A stretch of 6,227 nucleotides of DNA, taken from the NCBI GenBank assembly GCA_021404985.1, contig QWHP01000340.1:1-6227 (forward strand), given 5' to 3'. The notes under the pieces were generated by a model. That model did no database searches, was not told the DNA's origin, and saw only the letters and a list, made by a program, of their open reading frames with translations. This document shows, one piece after another, positions 1-6,227 of this stretch; positions within the stretch are counted from its first letter, which is position 1, and each line of letters starts with the position of its first letter. A program made the translations under genes and the position numbers. Source of the stretch: Actinobacteria bacterium ATB1 (GTDB taxonomy: Bacteria; Actinomycetota; Acidimicrobiia; UBA2766).

Positions 1-2718
1 GAAGGGCAGGACTGCCTCCTTGACCGATAGATAGGGCACGGTCTCGCCGATGCCAGGGCCGGGCTCGAACACCCGCGTAGCGATCATCTCGTCGATCGTC
101 TCACCGAGCATGACGCGAGCAGCGATCTTCGCGAGCGGAATGTCGAGAGCCTTCGAAACATAGGGGATCGTCCGCGATGCCCTCGGGTTCGCCTCGAGCA
201 CGTAGAGGTCGTGACCCCGGACCGCCCACTGGACGTTCAGGAGTCCCCGTACGCCGAGATGCCGGGCGAGCTGCTCTGTGCCCTCGGCGATGCGACGCTG
301 GACTTCCACCGAGAGCGTCGGCGGCGGGACGACGCAGGCAGAGTCCCCGGAGTGCACACCGGCCTCCTCGATGTGCTCCATGATCCCCCCGAGGAGGAAG
401 GTCTCGCCGTCGAAGCAGGCGTCCACGTCGACCTCGATGGCGTCTTCGAGGAAACGGTCGATGAGGAGCGGACCGGAGTCGAACGCTCCCTCGCGGTGCA
501 TGCGCTCGGCGGCCGTGTCGAGGTCTTCTCTGTTGTAGATGATCTCCATCGACCGTCCGCCGAGCACATAGCTGGGTCGCACGAGGACTGGGTACCCGAT
601 CCCGGCGGCGACCGTCGCTGCCCTTCCCGGATCCGCTGCCGTCCCCCCCGGCGGCTGGTCCAGGCCGATCTCCCTGCAGACGGCTGCGAAGCGCTCGCGG
701 TCCTCCGCGAGGTCGATCGCCTCCGGAGGCGTTCCCGCGATCGGAACGCCGGCCCGCTCGAGACCGGCCGCCAGCTTCAGGGGGGTCTGCCCACCCAGCT
801 GGACCAGCACGGCCACCGGCTCGACGGCCCCGACCACGGCAAGCACGTCTTCGAGCGTGAGGGGCTCGAAGAAGAGCTGCGACGCGGTGTCGTAGTCGGT
901 CGAGACGGTCTCGGGGTTGCAGTTGACCATTACCGTCTCGTAGCCGGCCTCCTCGAGGGCAAGCACGGCGTGCACGCAGCAGTAGTCGAACTCCACACCC
1001 TGGCCGATCCTGTTCGGCCCCGACCCCAGGATGATGACACGCTCGCGATCCGGCACCTCGACCTCGGTGGTGTCCTCCCATGTCGAGTAGTGGTAGGGCG
1101 TGTGTGCCTCGAACTCCGCCGCGCACGTGTCGACCGTCTTGTAGACGGGGGCGATGCCGAGCTCGTGACGCCTGGAGCGGACCGTCTGCTCCTCCGTCCC
1201 CCAGAGCCAGGCGAGCTGGGCATCGGAGAAGCCGAGGCGCTTCGCGTCACGCATCGTCCTCGGTCCGCACGTGGCGACGTCGATCGACTCGAGCACGCTC
1301 CTCGCCTCGACGATCTGCTTGATCCCGTCGAGGAACCAGGAATCGATCCCCGTGCGCGATGCGACCTCCTCGACCTGGGCGCCGGCCCGCAGCGCCGCCT
1401 CGACCTGGAAGATCCGATCCGGCGTCGCGGTCTCCGAGGCCTCGAGGAGTGCCTCGACGTCGTCGCCGAGGCCGACCTCGGCGCGATCTGCGTTCAGACC
1501 GGCGCGTCCCGTCTCGAGCGAGCGCAACGCCTTCTGCAGCGACTCCGGGAAGGTCCTCCCGATCGCCATGACCTCGCCCACGGAGCGCATGGTCGTCCCG
1601 AGCTCGGGGTCGGAGCCCGGAAACTTCTCGAACGCCCAGCGCGGGACTTTCGTCACTACGTAGTCGATCACGGGTTCGAAGCTGGCAGGGGTCTTCTTCG
1701 TGATGTCGTTGGGTATCTCGTCGAGCGTCATGCCGATCGCGAGTTGCGCGGCCATCTTGGCGATCGGAAAGCCCGTCGCCTTCGACGCAAGCGCCGAAGA
1801 GCGGCTCACGCGCGGGTTCATCTCGATCACGACCATCCGGCCGGAGTCGGGATCGACGGCGAACTGGATGTTGGACCCACCCGTCTCGACGCCGATCCGC
1901 CTCATGCACGCGATGGCGGCGTCGCGCATGTCCTGGTACTCGACGTCTGTGAGTGTCTGTGCAGGGGCGACCGTAATCGAGTCGCCGGTGTGCACCCCCA
2001 TGGGATCGACGTTCTCGATGGAGCAGATGATCACGACGTTGTCGTTGAGGTCGCGCATGACCTCGAGCTCGAACTCCTTCCAGCCGTGTACCGACTCCTC
2101 GACGAGGACTTGGTCGACGGGCGACAGCCTTATGCCCTCGGCGACGATCCTGCGCAGGGCGGCCTCGTCGCGCGCCGTACCCCCTCCCCCGCCCCCGAGG
2201 GTGAAAGCCGGCCGGACGACGACCGGATACCCGATCTCCTCTGCGAGCACCAGAGCTCCCTCGACGCTGTGCACCGTCCCCGACCGCGGAACGTCGAGCC
2301 CGATCTCGACCATCGCCTGCTTGAATGACTCACGGTCCTCCGCCGTGCGGATGGCGTCGAGGTTCGCACCGATCAGCTCGACTCCGAACTGCTCGAGAAC
2401 CCCGTGGGCGGCGAGGTCGACCGTCACGTTGAGAGCCGTCTGGCCCCCCATCGTCGGCAGCAACGCATCCGGCCGCTCGCGTTCGATGATCTTCGCCACG
2501 TAGTCGGCTGTCAGCGGCTCGAGGTAGGTGGCACGTGCGAACTCCGGGTCGGTCATGATCGTCGCCGGATTCGAGTTGACGAGGACCACCTCGTAGCCGA
2601 GACCTTCGAGCACCCGGACGGCCTGCGTCCCGGAATAGTCGAACTCGCAGGCCTGTCCGATCACGATCGGCCCCGATCCGACGATGAGGATGCGATGAAG
2701 GTCGTCGCGTCGTGGCAT
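1..2718 (-). CDS. carB: Carbamoyl-phosphate synthetase large subunit, 3'-truncated by window edge
   Basis: CarB uses two ATP, bicarbonate and ammonia delivered from CarA to make carbamoyl phosphate in the cytoplasm, for pyrimidines and arginine. I translated the frame triplet by triplet: 906 codons, no stop and no frameshift, of the roughly 1070 usual for the family. The first ATP-grasp half shows SGPIVIGQ (15-22), R129, R169, E215, Q285, E299, N301 and R303, at the same numbers as the ATP and metal ligands of E. coli CarB. A helical oligomerisation region lies at about 405-545. The second ATP-grasp half follows, with GSGPNRIGQG (565-574), R714, Q830, E842, N844 and R846. The sequence stops at VKEAVLPF, just before the C-terminal methylglyoxal-synthase-like domain that binds UMP, IMP or ornithine, so regulation cannot be judged. 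The ATG at 2718 shares one base with the carA stop (TGATG) and has GGAG eight bases upstream. The glycine loop at 175-180 is unusually plain (six glycines). Confidence 0.98.
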   Translation of the reverse strand, partial: MPRRDDLHRILIVGSGPIVIGQACEFDYSGTQAVRVLEGLGYEVVLVNSNPATIMTDPEFARATYLEPLTADYVAKIIERERPDALLPTMGGQTALNVTVDLAAHGVLEQFGVELIGANLDAIRTAEDRESFKQAMVEIGLDVPRSGTVHSVEGALVLAEEIGYPVVVRPAFTLGGGGGGTARDEAALRRIVAEGIRLSPVDQVLVEESVHGWKEFELEVMRDLNDNVVIICSIENVDPMGVHTGDSITVAPAQTLTDVEYQDMRDAAIACMRRIGVETGGSNIQFAVDPDSGRMVVIEMNPRVSRSSALASKATGFPIAKMAAQLAIGMTLDEIPNDITKKTPASFEPVIDYVVTKVPRWAFEKFPGSDPELGTTMRSVGEVMAIGRTFPESLQKALRSLETGRAGLNADRAEVGLGDDVEALLEASETATPDRIFQVEAALRAGAQVEEVASRTGIDSWFLDGIKQIVEARSVLESIDVATCGPRTMRDAKRLGFSDAQLAWLWGTEEQTVRSRRHELGIAPVYKTVDTCAAEFEAHTPYHYSTWEDTTEVEVPDRERVIILGSGPNRIGQGVEFDYCCVHAVLALEEAGYETVMVNCNPETVSTDYDTASQLFFEPLTLEDVLAVVGAVEPVAVLVQLGGQTPLKLAAGLERAGVPIAGTPPEAIDLAEDRERFAAVCREIGLDQPPGGTAADPGRAATVAAGIGYPVLVRPSYVLGGRSMEIIYNREDLDTAAERMHREGAFDSGPLLIDRFLEDAIEVDVDACFDGETFLLGGIMEHIEEAGVHSGDSACVVPPPTLSVEVQRRIAEGTEQLARHLGVRGLLNVQWAVRGHDLYVLEANPRASRTIPYVSKALDIPLAKIAARVMLGETIDEMIATRVFEPGPGIGETVPYLSVKEAVLPF

Positions 2719-3794
2719 CAGGTCGGCTCCATGAGCTCGACGAACCTCCGGAAGAGGTACGTGGCATCGTGTGGCCCCGGTCCGGCCTCGGGGTGGTATT
2801 GGACCGAGAACGCCGGGACGTCGAGGCAGCGGATGCCCTCGAGGGTCCCGTCGTTGAGGTTGCGGTGCGTCACCTCGACCCTGCCGAGGTCGGTGTCGAA
2901 CACCTGCGGCCCCGTGGACGTTCTCTCCCCTTCCCCGAACCCGACATTGAAACCATGGTTCTGGCTCGTGATCTCGACTTCCCCGGTCGCGAGATCGAGT
3001 ACGGGATGGTTTGCCCCGTGGTGGCCGAAGGGGAGCTTCACGCTGGTCGCCCCGAGCGCCAGGGAGAGGATCTGGTGCCCGAGGCAGATCCCGAACAGGG
3101 GCACGCGTCCGAGCAGGGCTCTCACCTCGTCCTGCACTCCGGGGACTGCGGCAGGATCGCCGGGCCCGTTGGAGAGCATGACGCCGTCGGGGTCGCCGGC
3201 GAGGAGCTCGACGGCGGGCGTCGCCGCCGGGAAGACGGTCACGTCGCAGCCGTGCTCGGCGAGCCTTCTCAGGATGGTTCGCTTCACCCCGTAGTCGACG
3301 AGATGCACCCTGTAACGGACCTCGGAGGGCCGGTATGGCGAAGCGTGGCGCTCGGCACAGGTGACTTCGGCGACGAGGTTGCGTCCCTCCATGGTGGGCT
3401 GCAGGCGCACGAGGTCGACGAGGTCGGCCGGATCGGATTCCGCGCGGTCTCCGGTGAAGACTCCCCCCGTCATCGCCCCTGCCACACGGATGTGACGCGT
3501 GAGCCTGCGCGTGTCGATGCCGGTCAGTGCAGGCACACCGTTGCGCGTCAGGTAATCGGGGAAGGTCTCCTCCGCCCTGTGGCTGGAAGCGATCCTCGAG
3601 AGGTCCCGGACCACGAGCCCACAGGCGGAGGGACGGCCGGACTCGTCGTCGTCAGGGTTGGCGCCGTAGTTCCCGATGTCGTAGACGGGCTCCGCGCCCG
3701 GGTGTCCGGCGGCGAGTGTGCCGACGAAGGCCTCGCCGTCGGCGAGGACCAGTACGGCAGGGGGGCGTCCCAGGAGCCCACGATCCGTCACCAT
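2718..3794 (-). CDS. carA: Carbamoyl-phosphate synthetase small (glutaminase) subunit, with N-terminal deletion
   Basis: CarA hydrolyses glutamine and passes ammonia to CarB, encoded immediately downstream. The class I amidotransferase domain is complete: NGPGDP (209-214), the nucleophile C237 in GICLGHQ, SQNHGF (277-282), and H334 with E336 in QYHPEA, completing the catalytic triad. The N-terminal CarA domain begins normally with AVLVLADG (13-20) and resumes at IGNYG (40-44), followed by GLVVRD and GIDTRRLTR. Between them only 19 residues remain where E. coli CarA has about 47. The strongly conserved block around VFNTSMTGYQE and LTDPSY is missing, and neither of the other two minus-strand frames encodes it. 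The total is 358 residues against about 380 usual. The ATG at 3794 overlaps pyrC by seven bases. A GTG at 3791, overlapping by four (GTGA), is an equally reasonable start one codon shorter. A weak GGGGAA precedes both. Identity is certain. Whether the shortened protein is fully active, or the gap is an assembly error, is not. Confidence 0.96.
   Translation of the reverse strand: MVTDRGLLGRPPAVLVLADGEAFVGTLAAGHPGAEPVYDIGNYGANPDDDESGRPSACGLVVRDLSRIASSHRAEETFPDYLTRNGVPALTGIDTRRLTRHIRVAGAMTGGVFTGDRAESDPADLVDLVRLQPTMEGRNLVAEVTCAERHASPYRPSEVRYRVHLVDYGVKRTILRRLAEHGCDVTVFPAATPAVELLAGDPDGVMLSNGPGDPAAVPGVQDEVRALLGRVPLFGICLGHQILSLALGATSVKLPFGHHGANHPVLDLATGEVEITSQNHGFNVGFGEGERTSTGPQVFDTDLGRVEVTHRNLNDGTLEGIRCLDVPAFSVQYHPEAGPGPHDATYLFRRFVELMEPT
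2727..2730 (-). promoter_or_regulatory. carB ribosome binding site
   Basis: GGAG on the minus strand lies eight bases before the carB ATG, within the last carA codons. Together with the TGATG stop/start overlap it fixes the carB start. The following residues (HRILIVGSGPIVIGQ) match the normal beginning of CarB. Confidence 0.6.
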
Positions 3795-5122
3795 GGGCGG
3801 TTCCCCATGGAAGCGTCACCGGGCGGGACCGTCTCGCCGTCGAGGACCGTGGGGCGCCCTGCAAGGAGGGTGTGCCTGACCCTGCCGTGGAGCTGCATGC
3901 CGCCGTAGGGGCTGTTCGACGCCTTCGACCTGAGCTTGTGCACGTCCACGGTCCAGGCGGTATCCGTGTCGAAGACGCACATGTCCGCAGGCACTCCCGG
4001 TACGACCGAATCCCGGACGGGGAGCGAAGCGATCCGGGAGGGACTCGCGCACATGGCATGGACCATCCGGTCCAGCGTCAGGGTGCCGTCGGCCACGAGG
4101 CTCCAGACGAGAGGCAGGGCGGTCTCGAGGCCGAGCATCCCGCAGGCGGCCGTCGTCCACTCCTCCTTGCGCTCTGCCGTGTGGGGGGCGTGATCCGTCG
4201 CCACCGCGTCGATGGTCCCGTCTGCGAGCCCCTCGCGCACCGCCTGTACGTGCTCGGCGCTGCGGATCGGTGGGTTCACCTTGTAGACGGGATCGAACGT
4301 CTCGACCACCTCGTCCGTCAGGGTCAGATGGTGCGGTGTGACCTCGGCGGTGACGTACACACCCCGCGCCTTCGCCTGGCGGACCATCTCGACGGATCCT
4401 GCAGTCGAGATGTGCTGGAGGTGCACACGCGCCCCGCAGTGCTCGGCCAGCAGGATGTCGCGAGCCACGACGATCTCCTCCGCGGCCGCCGGCCAGCCCT
4501 GTAGGCCGAGCCTGCCCGACACCCTGCCCTCGTGCATCTGCGCCCCTGCGGTCAAGGAGCGGTCCTCGCAGTGGTCGGCGACAACCCCGTCGAAGCCCTT
4601 CACGTACTCGAGAGCGCGACGCATGATCGCTGCGTCGGAGACCGGGTCCCCGTCGTCAGTGAAGACCCGGCATCCGGCCCGGTGCAGTTCGTGCAGCTCG
4701 GCGAGATCCTTTCCGTTCCTCCCCCGCGTGACGCACCCCGCAGGATGGACGCGGACCAGCCCGACGGCGCCGGCCTCGGCACGCACCGAGCGGACCACGG
4801 CCGCTGTGTCGTAGGGGGGTGCGGTATTGCCCATGGCGACGAGATCGCAGAAGCCTCCAGCGGCTGCGGCGGCGGATCCTGTCGCGATGTCCTCGGCGTC
4901 CTCGCCTCCCGGAACCCGTAGGTGGACGTGGATGTCGACGAGGCCTGGGAGGACAAGGCATCCGGATGCGTCGAGGTCTTCCTCGCCAGGATGGGCGGCG
5001 AGGCTTCGGCCGACCTGTGTGACACAGCCCTCTTCGACGCGGACGTCCACCTGTTCCGTCCCCTGTCCGTTCCAGACGTGACCGTCGCGGATGACGAACG
5101 TGCTGTTCCCCGTCTTGGACAT
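3788..5122 (-). CDS. pyrC: Dihydroorotase, type I (PyrC)
   Basis: This zinc amidohydrolase interconverts carbamoyl aspartate and dihydroorotate, the third step of UMP synthesis. The protein has 444 residues, slightly above the usual 425-430. Metal-site motifs appear in the expected order: HVHLR (65-69), GNT (98-100), DDG (156-158), ADHCED with H184 (182-187), LQHIST with H237 (235-240) and ATDHAPH with D310 (308-314). A late SPYGG (404-408) matches the conserved C-terminal segment of the group. With all metal ligands present it should be an active enzyme, not one of the inactive PyrC-like partners found in some bacteria. The canonical acidic residue after HLR is valine here (V70). The ATG at 5122 shares one base with the pyrB stop (TGATG), and a GGGAGG lies nine bases upstream, which supports this start. 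Some type I dihydroorotases form complexes with aspartate carbamoyltransferase. The tight pyrB-pyrC linkage is compatible with that but does not show it. Confidence 0.98.
   Translation of the reverse strand: MSKTGNSTFVIRDGHVWNGQGTEQVDVRVEEGCVTQVGRSLAAHPGEEDLDASGCLVLPGLVDIHVHLRVPGGEDAEDIATGSAAAAAGGFCDLVAMGNTAPPYDTAAVVRSVRAEAGAVGLVRVHPAGCVTRGRNGKDLAELHELHRAGCRVFTDDGDPVSDAAIMRRALEYVKGFDGVVADHCEDRSLTAGAQMHEGRVSGRLGLQGWPAAAEEIVVARDILLAEHCGARVHLQHISTAGSVEMVRQAKARGVYVTAEVTPHHLTLTDEVVETFDPVYKVNPPIRSAEHVQAVREGLADGTIDAVATDHAPHTAERKEEWTTAACGMLGLETALPLVWSLVADGTLTLDRMVHAMCASPSRIASLPVRDSVVPGVPADMCVFDTDTAWTVDVHKLRSKASNSPYGGMQLHGRVRHTLLAGRPTVLDGETVPPGDASMGNRPW
3791..3810 (-). promoter_or_regulatory. 7-bp inverted repeat covering the carA start codon
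   Basis: On the minus strand CCATGGG, a six-base loop GAACCG, and CCCATGG form a perfect 7-bp stem. The 3' arm contains the carA ATG (3794-3792) and the first base of the alternative GTG. The weak GGGGAA ribosome binding site straddles the 5' arm and loop. All of it is within the last codons of pyrC (SMGNRPW then stop). The structure would block fresh initiation at carA unless a ribosome translating pyrC melts it. Confidence 0.5.
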
Positions 5123-6042
5123 CAGGAGTTGCCTCCCAACGCGAGGTACAGGACTGCCATCCTCACGGTGACTCCGTTGCGGACCTGCTCCTCGATCGCC
5201 GCACCGGGGTGCTCGGTCGCCTCGGGCGCGATCTCGACGCCGCGGTTCATGGGCCCTGGATGCATGATGACCACGTCGTCCGGGAGTCTCCGCGCCCGCT
5301 CGGCGGTGAGCCCGTAGCGTGCGACGTACTCCCGGAGGGACGGAAGGACGGGGTCGTCGAAGATCCGTTCCTTCTGCATGCGCAGCATGTACACGACGTC
5401 AGCCTTCGCGAACGCCGAGTCGAGATCGTCGGCCACCTCGACGGGCCACTCGTCGATTCCCATGGGCAGGAGGGTCTCGGGCGCGCAGACCGACACCTGC
5501 ATGCCCATCATCGCGAAGGCGCCGATGGTCGAGCGCGCCACCCGGCTGTGCGCGATGTCGCCCACCATCACACATCGCAGTCCTTCCACCCCACCCCTAC
5601 GCCTGTGCACGGTCACGAGGTCCAGGAGGCCCTGCGTCGGATGCTCGTGCGCGCCGTCCCCGGCATTCACGACAGGAACGTCGACCCAGCCGGCTACGCG
5701 CCGTGCAGCCCCGGGTGCCACATGCCTGACGACGAAGAGGTCGACTCCCATCGCGTGCAGGGTCCGGATCGTGTCGAAGAGGGATTCTCCCTTCGACAGG
5801 CTCGACCCCGACGCCGTGAAGTTCACGGTGTCCGCCGAGAGGCGCTTGGCGGCGATCTCGAAGCTGAGCCGGGTACGAGTGGAGTCCTCGAAGAAGACGT
5901 TGGCCACTGTCCTGCCCCTCAGGGCGGGCACCTTGGGAATCGGTCGCTGCAGGACCTCCTCGAACGCACGGGCGAGCTCGACGACCTCGCCGATGTCGCC
6001 GGGACCGAGATCGTCGATCGAGAGAAGTGACCGCTCGTTCAC
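5122..6042 (-). CDS. pyrB: Aspartate carbamoyltransferase catalytic chain
   Basis: PyrB transfers the carbamoyl group of carbamoyl phosphate to aspartate, the committed step of pyrimidine synthesis. At 306 residues it has the standard length. The phosphate-binding STRT is at 54-57 inside FFEDSTRTR, the mobile-loop lysine at K84 (SLSKGES), R106 in VVRH, HPTQ at 134-137, R167 in HSRV, R221 in LRMQKER and HPGP at 261-264. Nearly all correspond to known substrate contacts of the E. coli chain. The HPGPMNRGVEI form resembles bacterial enzymes that work without a PyrI regulatory chain, and no pyrI is present here, so regulation is probably transcriptional. The start is GTG, overlapping the pyrR stop as GTGA. 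No in-frame alternative preserves the conserved N-terminus. No convincing Shine-Dalgarno precedes it; instead a perfect 6-bp inverted repeat ends three bases upstream, which suggests initiation depends on ribosomes finishing pyrR. Confidence 0.98.
   Translation of the reverse strand: MNERSLLSIDDLGPGDIGEVVELARAFEEVLQRPIPKVPALRGRTVANVFFEDSTRTRLSFEIAAKRLSADTVNFTASGSSLSKGESLFDTIRTLHAMGVDLFVVRHVAPGAARRVAGWVDVPVVNAGDGAHEHPTQGLLDLVTVHRRRGGVEGLRCVMVGDIAHSRVARSTIGAFAMMGMQVSVCAPETLLPMGIDEWPVEVADDLDSAFAKADVVYMLRMQKERIFDDPVLPSLREYVARYGLTAERARRLPDDVVIMHPGPMNRGVEIAPEATEHPGAAIEEQVRNGVTVRMAVLYLALGGNS
5124..5137 (-). promoter_or_regulatory. pyrC Shine-Dalgarno inside a GNRA-type hairpin
   Basis: On the minus strand GGGAGG (5137-5132) is a good ribosome binding site nine bases from the pyrC ATG. 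The same bases form GGAG-GCAA-CTCC, a 4-bp stem capped by a GCAA tetraloop and extendable by a G-U pair, ending at the pyrB stop codon. The site would be masked when folded and opened by a ribosome completing pyrB. The ribosome binding site supports the chosen start; the hairpin role is inference. Confidence 0.5.
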
Positions 6043-6227
6043 AGAGGAGCCGTCCCGGCTCCGGAGACGGCCCTGTCTGCTCCGATCTCGACACGGTCGA
6101 CACCGTCGGTTTCGGCGAGCCTGACCTTCACGATCTCGTCGCGTGACGTCGGGAGGTTCTTGCCCACGTAGTCCGCCCTGATCGGGAGTTCCCGGTGGCC
6201 CCTGTCGACCAGGACGGCGAGCTGGAT
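6039..6227 (-). CDS. pyrR: PyrR, bifunctional pyr operon regulator / uracil phosphoribosyltransferase, C-terminal fragment
   Basis: Only the last 62 codons and the TGA stop are in the window; the rest lies beyond the right edge. The fragment opens with IQLAVLVDRGHRELPIRADY and continues YVGKNLPTS, a near-perfect match to the C-terminal part of PyrR proteins, directly after where the PRPP-binding loop should be. In Bacillus PyrR binds pyr mRNA when UMP is high and promotes termination; in some actinobacteria it is thought to block translation in the leader. It also has uracil phosphoribosyltransferase activity. Position at the head of pyrBC-carAB fits a regulator of this operon. The tail after the usual end (DRVEI) runs about 14 residues further (GADRAVSGAGTAPL) before overlapping the pyrB start by four bases. 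The active-site loop and N-terminus cannot be inspected. Confidence 0.95.
   Translation of the reverse strand: MQLAVLVDRGHRELPIRADYVGKNLPTSRDEIVKVRLAETDGVDRVEIGADRAVSGAGTAPL
6046..6062 (-). promoter_or_regulatory. Inverted repeat just upstream of the pyrB start
   Basis: On the minus strand GGAGCC, a five-base loop GGGAC, and GGCTCC form a perfect 6-bp stem, all within the last pyrR codons. The 3' arm ends three bases before the pyrB GTG. It occupies the place where a Shine-Dalgarno would be expected. It may limit independent initiation at pyrB so that translation follows from pyrR. It is followed by no U-run and sits in coding sequence, so a terminator is unlikely. Chance occurrence in GC-rich DNA is possible. 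Confidence 0.4.

Noticed and set aside
101..1126. 341-codon minus-strand frame inside carB
   Set aside because: Out-of-frame reading of carB, dominated by Arg and Gly. The CarB frame is continuous through this region.
211..2328. Open reading frame of 705 codons on the plus strand
   Set aside because: It lies exactly antisense and in register to carB. GC-rich coding DNA routinely leaves this frame open, its protein has no recognisable motif, and CarB is beyond doubt.
2726..2736. GCTC-ATG-GAGC inverted repeat upstream of carB
   Set aside because: Only four base pairs with a three-base loop; too weak to distinguish from chance, though it partly covers the carB ribosome binding site.
3540..3800. 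Frameshift as the cause of the short CarA N-terminus
   Set aside because: The two other minus-strand frames here give Arg/Pro/Thr-rich sequence without the missing motifs, and the conserved residues on both sides of the gap are in one frame.
2712..3908. 398-codon plus-strand frame over carA and the end of pyrC
   Set aside because: Antisense shadow of two recognised genes, with composition typical of reverse-strand GC-rich reading and no motif.
5209..6030. 273-codon plus-strand frame opposite pyrB
   Set aside because: Antisense shadow of pyrB; His/Asp/Arg-rich with no domain.
1..6227. Internal promoter, terminator, riboswitch or PyrR-binding loop
   Set aside because: There is no non-coding sequence in the window. 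A PyrR target would be expected in the leader upstream of pyrR, outside it.
1..6227. Mobile element, CRISPR, toxin-antitoxin or other accessory system
   Set aside because: All of the sequence is accounted for by five pyrimidine genes; no repeats, transposase or integrase motifs, or foreign-composition segment were seen.

Overview
The window is part of one pyrimidine-biosynthesis operon, transcribed entirely from the minus strand. Reading from right to left the gene order is pyrR (3' end only), pyrB, pyrC, carA, carB (cut off by the left edge). Base composition is GC-rich, roughly two-thirds G+C with strong G/C at codon third positions, and the pyrR-pyrB-pyrC-carA-carB order is the one familiar from Actinomycetota. 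A high-GC actinobacterium or a similarly organised lineage is therefore likely, but the window contains no marker that fixes the taxon. The small extra gene found between pyrC and carA in Mycobacterium is absent here.

Layout on the minus strand: 6227-6039 is the last 62 codons of PyrR, the UMP-responsive regulator and uracil phosphoribosyltransferase homologue. 6042-5122 is PyrB, aspartate carbamoyltransferase. 5122-3788 is PyrC, a type I dihydroorotase. 3794-2718 is CarA, the glutaminase subunit of carbamoyl-phosphate synthetase. 2718-1 is the first 906 codons of CarB, the large synthetase subunit. CarB reads without interruption to the window edge. Its C-terminal allosteric domain lies outside. 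There is no non-coding stretch: every gene overlaps the next by 1 to 7 bases.

Together the genes cover the first three steps of de novo UMP synthesis. CarA and CarB make carbamoyl phosphate from glutamine, bicarbonate and ATP. PyrB condenses it with aspartate. PyrC closes the ring to dihydroorotate. PyrR, at the promoter-proximal end of what is visible, would set expression according to UMP/PRPP. Its RNA target would be in the leader, outside the window.

I found no mobile element, RNA gene, CRISPR array or new defence-like system. Two things stand out. CarA lacks about 28 residues of a normally highly conserved N-terminal segment. Short inverted repeats also sit on the start sites of pyrB, pyrC and carA, consistent with tight translational coupling.
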